Shown here in pieces: positions 17,219-25,427 of a DNA stretch of 35,726 nt (position 1 is its first letter; every line of letters starts with the position of its first letter). The stretch is from Verrucomicrobiota bacterium (lineage in GTDB: Bacteria; Verrucomicrobiota; Verrucomicrobiia; JAWXBN01), in the NCBI GenBank assembly GCA_034440155.1, contig JAWXBN010000026.1, positions 1 through 35,726 of the forward strand, in the 5' to 3' direction. The translations under genes were made by a program, and so were the position numbers. Below the pieces are notes generated by a model. It did not search any database. It worked only from the letters and a program-made list of their open reading frames with translations, and was not told the DNA's origin.

Positions 17219-18250
17219 ATGGCTACGGCAATGGATGAAATGAGGGTCAGAAAGGGGAAAATATTTATTGCCTCCCTGATCATTCTTGGTGTGATGGTTT
17301 CGATCCCCTTTCTCTTCTCGGTTTTTGTAGTGCCTTTTGGACGAATGCTTTCAAAACAATCCATCTCCACGAAAGAAAAAGTCGAACAGGTGGCGACCTT
17401 GCCCCCGACTGTCCCGTCTCCAATTCAGACCAATCAAACAGTGGTCATTCCTGAGACAGTGGTTCCGGCTCCTGTGATTATCCCTTTAACACCTGCCCAA
17501 ATCAAAACAATCAAGGATTATATTGATGCGGCGACCAAAGAAAGGTATGCGGGGAATTTCCAGCTCTCATTAACCAACCTTCAAAAGGCATTAGAAATAG
17601 GCCCAGATTATACGTCTACCCATGTGGCCTTTGCAGAGCTTTATGAGTCATTTGATGATAAGCCAAAAGCGATAGACTCATGGCAAAATGTTTTGGAACT
17701 AGAAACAAATAAAAGCAGCAGGGTTCATACTGAGACATTGGCGAAAATGGATGTTTTGAGAAAAAAACTGGATGAAAAAGGGACTGATATTTCCGGGGTG
17801 CCTGCAGAGATCCCTACCGGGGAGGGATTTGTCTTTGTGGATAACGTGGATACACAAAGGGATAATAGTGCCCTTTTTGATGAGAGGATGCTCCTTAAAA
17901 TACAGGTAGGAAGCAAAAGTGCGGTGAAAGTCATTGATCCGGCCTTGGTCAAAATACAGGTTTATTTCTATGACTTGTTGAGTAATAACCAAGTGGTCTC
18001 TACCAAAGCCCGTGTTAAGGCAAATTTTATCGATAATTATGTGGACTGGGCTGATGGGCCCGAATTTATGCAAGTCGTTTATGAGGTTCCTAGGGGGACT
18101 TGGCAGAAAGAGCTTAATAATAGTGGAATATCAAGAAATTTATATGGCTATATTATCAGGATATATTATGATAATAAACTACAAGATGTTTATGCGGATC
18201 CTTCCCAGTTGGCCCAACTTTTTCCTGCCAAAGAAACTTTGGCCCCTTAA
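17219..18250 (+). CDS. Membrane-anchored protein with TPR-like segment, unknown function (343 aa)
   Basis: I do not recognise the family. There is a short cytoplasmic N-terminus, one strong transmembrane segment at about residues 15-40 and a Pro/Thr/Val-rich linker at about residues 60-95. A helical region at about residues 100-170 reads like a tetratricopeptide repeat pair (AGNFQLSLTNLQKALEIGPD, then HVAFAELYESFDDKPKAIDSW). The C-terminal domain, about 150 residues, is beta-rich with many V-x-V-x-F/Y strands. The topology suggests a domain held outside the cytoplasmic membrane. The stop is two bases before the ATG of the receptor-like gene at 18253, so the two are surely co-transcribed and may act together, for instance as partner domains on the same side of the membrane. 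AAAGGA lies upstream of the ATG. Confidence 0.8.
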   Translation: MATAMDEMRVRKGKIFIASLIILGVMVSIPFLFSVFVVPFGRMLSKQSISTKEKVEQVATLPPTVPSPIQTNQTVVIPETVVPAPVIIPLTPAQIKTIKDYIDAATKERYAGNFQLSLTNLQKALEIGPDYTSTHVAFAELYESFDDKPKAIDSWQNVLELETNKSSRVHTETLAKMDVLRKKLDEKGTDISGVPAEIPTGEGFVFVDNVDTQRDNSALFDERMLLKIQVGSKSAVKVIDPALVKIQVYFYDLLSNNQVVSTKARVKANFIDNYVDWADGPEFMQVVYEVPRGTWQKELNNSGISRNLYGYIIRIYYDNKLQDVYADPSQLAQLFPAKETLAP

Positions 18251-18252
18251 AT

Positions 18253-20868
18253 ATGTCTAAAGGAATTCTCGTTTTTGATTCTGACAACGAAGCATTACAA
18301 CATGTTGTCGGGATCCTTTCACCCTATTCAAATTATCAGGTGCTTCAAGCTCAAAACTGGGAGCATTTGAATCATTATTTGCAGAAAGAGACAGTTGATT
18401 TGGTGGTTGCCGAAATTTATACCCCAGAAATTTCCGGTGGTGATTTGGCGGCTTTTCTGAAGGGGAATTATCCGAATATTCCTATTTTATTCCTCACAGG
18501 ATATGATCCTGCCTATCTCATCGGTGATGAAAGGGCGGCAGGGATACCAGTACTGGCAAAACCGGTTGATGCCCAAGGCTTGATTGCGGCGATAGTCCCA
18601 CTGATTTTTAAGAAAGGACCTGCCACTCCCGTCGCAGTAGCGGATCCACAGCCCGTGGCTGTACAGGTGGCTCCGGTAGTTGCTGCTCCGGAACCAGAGG
18701 TGGTTATTACGCCAGTCATTGAGGCTGCTGCACCTGTAGTCCAGGCAGTCCCGGTGGTGGTGAAGGCTGTCGCGGTTACTGCCCAGCCTATCGTCGAAAG
18801 TATCCACCAGATCGCGGCGAAATCAGCCAGCCTAATCAGTCCTGTTAAACCGGCTTTTGTTTCAGAGTATGGCGAGAATATGGAGACCGGTCAGAAAAAA
18901 GGATTTACCCAGGTCTTAAGGCAGAAAGAAGAAGAGGAACAGAAGGGGTTCTCCGGAAACCTCGACCAATTTTCACTCGTGGATATCCTTCAAATGTGTT
19001 GTATTAGCGGACGCACAGGTAAATTAGTTTTCAGCCGCGACCATCATCATGGAAATGTTTATATCCATAAAGGCGCCCTCAAACACGCTGAATGCGGCAT
19101 CTATGAGGGGGAACAAGCCGTCTACGAGATTATTGCATGGGATTACGGCAGTTTTCGTTTTGATGAGGGAGAGTTCCCTTGTCCTCAGACGATTAAAGTA
19201 GGATGGGAACACATCTTGATGGAAGGCGTAAGGATCCGTGATGAGAAAAAGGAAGCTTCTGGTACTCAGGATCATTCGGAGTTGATCGGTAAAAAAGTCG
19301 GTAATTACCAGGTAAACCGGCTTATGTATGAGGATGCCTATACAAAGACTTATGAGGCTGTTCAAATCGGCGTTAACCGTAAGGTCGCCCTCAAAGTCCT
19401 TGTTGCTGAACGCGCCGTGGATCCACTCCAATCCCGTGGTTTTCTGGATATAGCCTCGGCAAAGGCCAAGCTCCAACACCCGAATATTACGGCTGTTTTT
19501 GAAGCCGGTGAGTCCGGAGGGTGGTATTATTATTCCCAAGAAATATTCATGGGTGAATCCCTGGAGAAACTCGCAGAGAATCCAGGGAGCATGAATAACG
19601 TCAAAATCCTGAAGCTGATCCTCGACATTTGTACAGCATTTACCTATTTGCAGCGGAATCAAATCTGGCATCATTTGGTCGAGGCAAGGCATGTCCTTGT
19701 GGATATTAACGGGAATGTGAAAATCACCAATCCGGCGATCATTCACCCGGAAAATAATGTGATGGTATCTTCTGAAATCAATGCGTTGGGTGTGTCCCTG
19801 CAGCCTTTCACCAAAGCCCCAGGCATGCAGCCACAGGTTCTTTCTTTATTGGGGAGGATGCTTCTTTTTGGGGATCAAGGGTATGATTCCTATGCTGCCC
19901 TCCAGCAGGATGTTAAACAAATCGAATCCGCCTATAAACCCCAACAAAAAATAGAAATCGCCCAACAAGACCAGTCGGCAATCAAGGCGCTGGCAGAGAT
20001 GAAGAAGAAACAGAAACGTAATTTTCTCATTGCAGTGGTGGGATTATTTGTGCTGCTGGGGCTGGCTGCGGGGGTCGTCTGGGCTTTGCGTTCAGAGAAA
20101 CCCCGCCTGACCACTATTGAGATGGTCCAGATTCCTGCGGGGGAATTTATTTACCAAAATGGTGAGACGAAATCGCTGCCAGCATTCTGGATCGATAAAT
20201 ATGAGATTACCATTTACCAGTACAAAGAGTTTTTAAATGCGACGGTGGGTAAAGCAAATGCCCAATACCAGCAGGACAGTAAAGACAGGGATAATACACC
20301 GAAGAACTGGACGGCCGTCCTGAGTGCAATTCAAAAACAAATGCCTTTCCCCATACCGGGTAAACAGGGGCAGTTACTTTCTTGGGATAGTCCCGTATTT
20401 AACGTGAGTTGGTACGATGCCTATGCTTATGCAAAATGGGCCGGAAAAAGATTACCCACAGAGGAAGAATGGGAAAAGGCGGCTCGTGGCACTAAAGGAT
20501 ATGTGTATCCTTGGGGTAATGAGCCGGATGCCAAAAAAGCAAATGTAGGGACAGATAACGGCGCATTCTATGCGACCCCCGGTGGAATAGACGGATTCAA
20601 TAAAGTATCACCCGTCGATGCTAAGAAAGATGATAAGAGTCCTTTTGGGGTTATCGGGTTTGCTGGGAATGTCTCGGAATGGACCGATACCTGGGACCGG
20701 AGTAAAAAAATATCGGTGGTCAAAGTGCCTATGGTTCGTGGAGGTAGCTGGTACACGGAGGATGTGAAAATGTCCCTCCGCATTAATGATTTTAGTCCGC
20801 ATGAAAAACGTGAAGATATCGGGTTCCGCTGTGTCAGTGACACGGCTCCTGCCAGCCAAAGCCAGTGA
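18253..20868 (+). CDS. Pseudo-receiver / PATAN (DUF4388) / pseudokinase / TM / FGE-sulfatase-domain receptor (871 aa)
   Basis: This is a multidomain membrane protein. Residues 1-118 resemble a response-regulator receiver (ILVFDSD start, T82 and K103 kept), but the phospho-acceptor Asp is Glu54. A Pro/Ala/Val linker follows, then a PATAN/DUF4388 domain (about 231-320, GFSGNLDQFSLVDILQ). A Ser/Thr-kinase-like domain (about 345-580) keeps the VALK lysine (K381). In it HRD is HHL (473-475), the catalytic-loop Lys and Asn are Glu477 and His480, and DFG is NPA (493-495), so it should be catalytically dead. One membrane segment (about 592-613) precedes a formylglycine-generating-enzyme-like domain (about 621-865) with PAGEF, VSWYDAYAYAKWAGKRLPTE, FGVIGFAGNVSEWT and RGGSW. 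It lacks an obvious catalytic Cys pair and is probably a ligand-binding module. The fold assignments are by motif; the signalling role is inference. Confidence 0.85.
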   Translation: MSKGILVFDSDNEALQHVVGILSPYSNYQVLQAQNWEHLNHYLQKETVDLVVAEIYTPEISGGDLAAFLKGNYPNIPILFLTGYDPAYLIGDERAAGIPVLAKPVDAQGLIAAIVPLIFKKGPATPVAVADPQPVAVQVAPVVAAPEPEVVITPVIEAAAPVVQAVPVVVKAVAVTAQPIVESIHQIAAKSASLISPVKPAFVSEYGENMETGQKKGFTQVLRQKEEEEQKGFSGNLDQFSLVDILQMCCISGRTGKLVFSRDHHHGNVYIHKGALKHAECGIYEGEQAVYEIIAWDYGSFRFDEGEFPCPQTIKVGWEHILMEGVRIRDEKKEASGTQDHSELIGKKVGNYQVNRLMYEDAYTKTYEAVQIGVNRKVALKVLVAERAVDPLQSRGFLDIASAKAKLQHPNITAVFEAGESGGWYYYSQEIFMGESLEKLAENPGSMNNVKILKLILDICTAFTYLQRNQIWHHLVEARHVLVDINGNVKITNPAIIHPENNVMVSSEINALGVSLQPFTKAPGMQPQVLSLLGRMLLFGDQGYDSYAALQQDVKQIESAYKPQQKIEIAQQDQSAIKALAEMKKKQKRNFLIAVVGLFVLLGLAAGVVWALRSEKPRLTTIEMVQIPAGEFIYQNGETKSLPAFWIDKYEITIYQYKEFLNATVGKANAQYQQDSKDRDNTPKNWTAVLSAIQKQMPFPIPGKQGQLLSWDSPVFNVSWYDAYAYAKWAGKRLPTEEEWEKAARGTKGYVYPWGNEPDAKKANVGTDNGAFYATPGGIDGFNKVSPVDAKKDDKSPFGVIGFAGNVSEWTDTWDRSKKISVVKVPMVRGGSWYTEDVKMSLRINDFSPHEKREDIGFRCVSDTAPASQSQ

Positions 20869-21791
20869 GTAAAGAGATTCCCCCATTTTTTGCGCTTGTC
20901 GGGCCGACCGCATCCGGAAAATCGCAAATTGCACTGGAATTGGCCAAGTTGATTCCGTTGGAGATTATTTCTGCTGACTCGATGCAGGTTTACCGGGGGA
21001 TGGATATTGGCACGGCTAAACCATCAGTTGAGGAACAAAAACTTATACCCCATCACACGATTAATCTGGTGGAGATAAACCATATTTTTGATACAGCCGA
21101 ATATCTTCGTCACGCGCAAATTGCAGAAGAAAAAATAGTTTCAAACGGAAAATTACCCCTATATGCAGGAGGAACAGGTCTCTATATAAGGGCATTGCGT
21201 TACGGCCTGGAAAGCAATTTGCCCCGGAATGACCATCTCCGTGAGGAGCTCGAAGATCTCCCGCTGGATGAGCTCCAAGAAAAAGTCGCCTTTTTCGGTG
21301 TACACGGACTGAATCAATCAGACTGGAAAAATAAGAGGCGCCTGATCCGGGCCGTGGAAATTTGTTCCCATGAAGGGAAGTCATTGGTCGAGTGCCGCAC
21401 GTCTTGGCAAGGGAAGGGAAGGTCAGGAATAGTTTTTTGTCTGGATCGAGACATGGATGAGCTGACTCGGAGGATTAACCACAGGATTGATCAGATGATG
21501 GGAGAGGGATTGGTGGATGAAGTGCGCAATTTGCTCGAAAAGGGGTTGATTCATAACCCAGTGGCGATGCAGGCAATCGGTTATAAGGAGGTCGTGACCC
21601 ATATAGAAGGGAAAGCATCCTTGGATGAATGTGTCTTGGAAATCAAAATAAAGACAAGGCAATTTGCTAAACGCCAGAAAACATGGTTCTCTAAGGAAAC
21701 GGATATGAAACTCATTACACTTGCGCCCGAGTCCTCAATGGCCTTGGCCGCTGCGCAAATTGCCCGGGATATTGAAAATTATGATGCATAA
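20865..21791 (+). CDS. miaA: tRNA dimethylallyltransferase (MiaA)
   Basis: MiaA transfers a dimethylallyl group to N6 of A37 in tRNAs reading codons that start with U. The P-loop GPTASGKS is at the N-terminus, followed by ISADSMQVYRGMDIGTAKPS, YAGGTGLYIRAL, RRLIRAVEI and a C-terminal QAIGYKEV. Length is 308 residues, normal for the family. The start is GTG at 20865, overlapping the receptor stop by four bases (GTGA), so translation is coupled. Its end overlaps the hflX start; hfq, which separates these genes in enterobacteria, is absent here. Six copies of the iterated nonamer GCAAWTTGC fall inside this one gene. Confidence 0.97.
   Translation: MSKEIPPFFALVGPTASGKSQIALELAKLIPLEIISADSMQVYRGMDIGTAKPSVEEQKLIPHHTINLVEINHIFDTAEYLRHAQIAEEKIVSNGKLPLYAGGTGLYIRALRYGLESNLPRNDHLREELEDLPLDELQEKVAFFGVHGLNQSDWKNKRRLIRAVEICSHEGKSLVECRTSWQGKGRSGIVFCLDRDMDELTRRINHRIDQMMGEGLVDEVRNLLEKGLIHNPVAMQAIGYKEVVTHIEGKASLDECVLEIKIKTRQFAKRQKTWFSKETDMKLITLAPESSMALAAAQIARDIENYDA
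20924..21763. repeat. Cluster of six GCAAWTTGC sites within miaA
   Basis: Exact copies lie at 20924, 21116, 21214, 21526, 21659 and 21755. Three read GCAAATTGC and three read the complement GCAATTTGC on the plus strand. They fall in two codon phases, encoding SQIA, AQIA, SNLP, RNLL, RQFA and AQIA, so a single conserved peptide does not explain them. This is the densest part of a window-wide family of 22 copies. Confidence 0.7.
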
Positions 21792-23061
21792 ACTCGCCCC
21801 AGTACCTGTCGAAAGAGTCGTGCTTGTCGGCCTCGTCCATGGTGAACACACCATTTGGGATGTGGAAGAGTCGTTGGAAGAGCTCGAAGAGTTAGCCCGT
21901 TCCGCCGGGGCGGAGGTGGTCGGGGTTTTCCACCAAAAACTGGATTATCCGAAAGCAGCTTATTATATAGGGAAAGGCAAGGCGGAGGAGCTGGCCGAAT
22001 ACTGCAAAAGTGAAAAAGTAGACATGGTTGTTTTTGATGATGACCTAAATCCGGCACAGGGACGTAACTTGTCTGAGATTTTTAAGGTCAAAGTCATCGA
22101 CCGCACAGAACTCATCCTCGATATCTTTGCCCAACGTGCCCGGACCAAAGAAGGACGTATCCAGGTGGAGCTCGCCCAGCTCCAGTACCTTTTGCCACGT
22201 CTGAAACGGATGTGGCTCCACCTTTCCCGGCAGGCGGGTGGCATCGGCGGCCGTGGTCCCGGTGAAACCCAGCTCGAGGTCGACCGTCGCCGCATCCAGG
22301 AGAAAATTTCCCGCCTCAAAAATGAACTCGGAGGGGTCCGGTCCACCCGCGCTACCCAACGCCATGCGCGCGAGAGAACCGGTATTCCCGTTGTCTCCAT
22401 GGTGGGTTATACCAATGCGGGAAAATCGACTTTGATGAATGCCATGACGGGGGCCGGAGTGCTCGCAATGGATAAACTCTTTGCGACACTGGATCCTACG
22501 ACCCGCCAATTTATCCTGCCCAATAAGCTCCCGATCCTTGTTTCGGACACAGTGGGATTCATCCGGAAATTACCCACGCATCTGATAGAGGCTTTTAAGG
22601 CTACTCTGGAGGAGGTCGTCCACGCTGACTTACTTTTACACGTCATTGATGTGACACATGAACATTTCGAGCAACACATGGAGGCGGTAGATGCGATTCT
22701 CCAACAGATCGAAGCTTGGGGGAAACCCACGATTCTAGTTTTTAATAAAATCGATAAACTCGAAAATAAATACCGCGTTGAGCAATTAGTCGAACATTAC
22801 CCAAACTCCGTGGCGATTTCGGCTAAGAACCATACCGGGCTGGATCAGCTTGCCGACGAGATTATGCGTCAATTCGCAGACCGTTCCCAGCGTTACCGCT
22901 TAAAAATCCCGATCGGTGATGCCCACGCTATCGCTGAAGTCCGCAGCAAATTGCCCATCCTCCATGAGAGATATACGAATAAGAATGCCTTTATCGAAGC
23001 CATTATTCCCGAACCCCTCCATCACCGTTTCGCTCATTTTATCGTCCAAGACAAAGAATAA
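21781..23061 (+). CDS. hflX: GTPase HflX
   Basis: HflX is a ribosome-associated GTPase that binds the 50S subunit and in other bacteria splits stalled 70S ribosomes. The N-terminal HflX domain includes GKGKAEELAEYCKSEKVDMVVFDDDLNPAQ and a glycine-rich turn GGIGGRGPGETQLEVDRRRI. The G domain has G1 GYTNAGKSTLMNA, G3 DTVGF, G4 NKID and G5 SAK. I chose the ATG at 21781 (a second ATG follows at 21784), where family similarity begins. This overlaps miaA by 11 bases. The longer frame from 21721 lies within miaA and is not supported. It is the last gene of the four-gene run and convergent with the polymerase gene. Confidence 0.96.
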   Translation: MMHKLAPVPVERVVLVGLVHGEHTIWDVEESLEELEELARSAGAEVVGVFHQKLDYPKAAYYIGKGKAEELAEYCKSEKVDMVVFDDDLNPAQGRNLSEIFKVKVIDRTELILDIFAQRARTKEGRIQVELAQLQYLLPRLKRMWLHLSRQAGGIGGRGPGETQLEVDRRRIQEKISRLKNELGGVRSTRATQRHARERTGIPVVSMVGYTNAGKSTLMNAMTGAGVLAMDKLFATLDPTTRQFILPNKLPILVSDTVGFIRKLPTHLIEAFKATLEEVVHADLLLHVIDVTHEHFEQHMEAVDAILQQIEAWGKPTILVFNKIDKLENKYRVEQLVEHYPNSVAISAKNHTGLDQLADEIMRQFADRSQRYRLKIPIGDAHAIAEVRSKLPILHERYTNKNAFIEAIIPEPLHHRFAHFIVQDKE

Positions 23062-23102
23062 TCTTTGGGGACTTCCTAAATCATCATCAGGGCGAGAGCA
23101 CT

Positions 23103-25298
23103 CTAAAATAACTCTGGCTCTTTCTCGGTGACAGGATTCAGAAAGGGTTCGAACTTTTTGTAGAGTTCATCGAGTTTAGAGAGGTAGTAATCAATATTTT
23201 CATCGCGGGCTTCGGGATTCCATTCAGCCGCGAGCTTGGCCGCTTCAAAGACTTTGACCTTCTTGGTTTTACCGGTGATGTAATAGGAGACTTGGTCACC
23301 GGGTTGCAAATTGCGCCCGCTCTTGAGGGCGAGCTCATAGGCGGCGGCACGGTTACGGGCGCTGCCTGAGATTTTCTCCTGATATTTAACGAGGGAATCT
23401 TGAAGGGTGTCCGTTTTCATGAATATCTCGACGGGCCATTTCCCGGACGTCAGATTATTCCGGTATTCCTCAAGCAATTTGCTCACTTTAGCCGGTTGGG
23501 AGTGGAGCAGGGCGGAGACGGTTTCCTCCATAAAAGTCCGTTGGAATTTCTCGAGACCACGGGACTTCATCGAGGCCCCTTTAATCACGATGGAGTCGTC
23601 TTGTTTAAGTAGGGCATAGTTTTTCGCCTTGTAGCTGAACATAGCCTCGTAACGTTCATCAAACTCCACAGTGATCCCGGGAGGCAGGATTTTTTGGATA
23701 TCGTCTTCCAGTTTCTCAGCCCCGTCGGCGGGTGGGACAAAATAAATACCGTCCGTATCCAGTTCGATTAATTTAGCCCCCCGGTCTTTGAGCCAATTCA
23801 TCATCTCGGTAATAATCTCCCGGCCTTTGGCGGTGACTTCACTGGCAGCGGTGAAATCGGCAAAGTGGGCTTGCTCGAAACCGAGGTAACCGTAGAAGGA
23901 ATTGATCAGGATTTTAAACGTTTGTTGGAGGGCTTGATAATGATCTTTTTCCGCTTTGGTTTCTGCATTTTGCGCCAGTTTCTTTGAGTTTAGGCGGAAT
24001 TCCCGGAGGTCGATTAACATTTTTTTGAATATGCCCAGTGTATCTTTTTTCGGGACGTAATCAAAAGCCAGCATGACGGAGGGATACAGACTTGCGACGT
24101 CACAATGCCAGACATTTCGAGCGACTCCCTCGAAAAATATGTCGGTGTATCCACCAGGAAATCCCCGGGCCTCGGGTTCAAAAGGAATCGCTTTTTTAGC
24201 CTCAAAATATTCCCGGAGGAAAAGCGAATCGATCTTGGTGGCGTTCCCGCGGATAATCACATTCTGGAAATGGTAGGGGAAAATCTGGGCTTGGATAAAA
24301 TAGCTCTGGCTCAGTAACCCTGAAATCGCACGGGTTTCCCTCACATCGTCGAGGGCATAAGCCTTTGCTTTTTCAGGATCATCCTTGAATGTCTGGGCGA
24401 TTTTTGCGCCGTCGATATAGGTGCGGTCTTTGGAGGCAAATCCGAAATGTTTGGCGACTTCCTTCAAGGAAAAGCTTTCCAGCTCACGTGTACCGACATC
24501 ATAAAAGAGGACAAGGATATAAGTGTCGATGATGTGCCGGCCATAAATTTCGAACTTAGGATAATTCAGTGTGCGCTCGGCAATCTGTAGGCGGGAGGCG
24601 CGTGAGGATAGTGCACTGCCATCGCGGCCCCATTCGAGTTTGACTTTATGCCGTTTGGCCCGGGCTTGGATGTATGGTAGGTCAAAACGGAAGATGTTAT
24701 GACCTTCAATAATGTCAGGGTCTTTATCCTTGATGATTTTGTTGAGCCGTTGGAGCAATTTGCTTTCGTCCCCGTCAGTCAAGACCTCTTCCCAACCATG
24801 GTTATCCGAGACAGCGATAGCCAGAATGCGGTCATCCTCCTTTTGGGCGTTGGAGAATTCCTCCCCCGTGCTATTGGTCTCGATATCGAGCTGCATCCGG
24901 TGGAGACCCTCATAGAGCATCCCCTTAAAAAAGGTTTTCCCAGTGGCGAGGAGGAATTGGTGGATCGGGTCATTCAGTGCGAGGCAAGGGGCCTTTTGGG
25001 AGGTGAGCGATTTGCGCGCGTCCGAGTAGGTTTTCCAGTCAGGGAATGTCGCCAGGGTCGTGTAGGCGTATTCACCGCTAAAACTTTCCGTGTCGGCTTT
25101 CCCGGGGAATTTCCCCAAGGCACCATCGACGGTCCAGAGGAAGGGGGTGAATTCCACCTTGCGGCTTGAGAGGGTTTTACCATGCCGGGTGAATATCTCC
25201 ATTTCGTAGTCGCTGGCTTGTTCGACAGCGACGATGGCCTCCTCGGGATCTCGCCCGAAGAGCAATTTGTTCTGGGAAAAGGGGGAATCGTTTTTCAC
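23103..25298 (-). CDS. Family B DNA polymerase (731 aa)
   Basis: This is a DNA-dependent DNA polymerase of family B with intact proofreading and polymerase sites. Exonuclease motifs are DIETNS (Exo I), HNIFRFDLPYI (Exo II) and YALDDVRET (Exo III). Polymerase motifs are DVASLYPSVM (A), an NSFYGYLG segment (B), and ELDTDGIYF (C). The DTDG form of motif C is that of archaeal enzymes rather than the DTDS of E. coli Pol II. Length is compatible with a complete enzyme. It probably acts in repair or translesion synthesis; the replicative enzyme is expected to be family C. The start is GTG at 25298; no clear ribosome binding site. It is divergent from malQ and convergent with hflX, and has three GCAAWTTGC copies (23306, 23474, 24755). 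Confidence 0.93.
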   Translation of the reverse strand: MKNDSPFSQNKLLFGRDPEEAIVAVEQASDYEMEIFTRHGKTLSSRKVEFTPFLWTVDGALGKFPGKADTESFSGEYAYTTLATFPDWKTYSDARKSLTSQKAPCLALNDPIHQFLLATGKTFFKGMLYEGLHRMQLDIETNSTGEEFSNAQKEDDRILAIAVSDNHGWEEVLTDGDESKLLQRLNKIIKDKDPDIIEGHNIFRFDLPYIQARAKRHKVKLEWGRDGSALSSRASRLQIAERTLNYPKFEIYGRHIIDTYILVLFYDVGTRELESFSLKEVAKHFGFASKDRTYIDGAKIAQTFKDDPEKAKAYALDDVRETRAISGLLSQSYFIQAQIFPYHFQNVIIRGNATKIDSLFLREYFEAKKAIPFEPEARGFPGGYTDIFFEGVARNVWHCDVASLYPSVMLAFDYVPKKDTLGIFKKMLIDLREFRLNSKKLAQNAETKAEKDHYQALQQTFKILINSFYGYLGFEQAHFADFTAASEVTAKGREIITEMMNWLKDRGAKLIELDTDGIYFVPPADGAEKLEDDIQKILPPGITVEFDERYEAMFSYKAKNYALLKQDDSIVIKGASMKSRGLEKFQRTFMEETVSALLHSQPAKVSKLLEEYRNNLTSGKWPVEIFMKTDTLQDSLVKYQEKISGSARNRAAAYELALKSGRNLQPGDQVSYYITGKTKKVKVFEAAKLAAEWNPEARDENIDYYLSKLDELYKKFEPFLNPVTEKEPELF

Positions 25299-25391
25299 AA
25301 GGGTTACTTAACCTTATCAATTCATGATCGGCAAGATTTCAAAAATGAAGATAATGAAAGTTGCGACTTGAGATTATCGGATGGGGGGAGT

Positions 25392-25427
25392 ATGAGCTAT
25401 CTAACATTTTTTACTTATGCCTATTGA
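25392..25427 (+). CDS. Possible 11-residue leader ORF overlapping the malQ start
   Basis: ATG at 25392 opens a short frame, MSYLTFFTYAY, ending in TGA at 25425-25427. It is preceded by a purine-rich GGGGGGAG (25383-25390), the only Shine-Dalgarno-like sequence near malQ. The frame runs 11 bases into malQ, whose own ATG (25417) has only T-rich sequence upstream. Ribosomes loaded here could re-initiate on malQ. The spacing to the ATG is short and this may be chance. Confidence 0.3.
   Translation: MSYLTFFTYAY

Noticed and set aside
19024-19746. 240-residue minus-strand frame opposite the pseudokinase gene
   Set aside because: The sense strand has clear domain motifs; the antisense product has none.
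20113-20868. Active formylglycine-generating enzyme (sulfatase maturation)
   Set aside because: The fold motifs are present but the expected catalytic Cys pair is not seen, there is no sulfatase gene nearby, and the domain is tethered to a pseudokinase.
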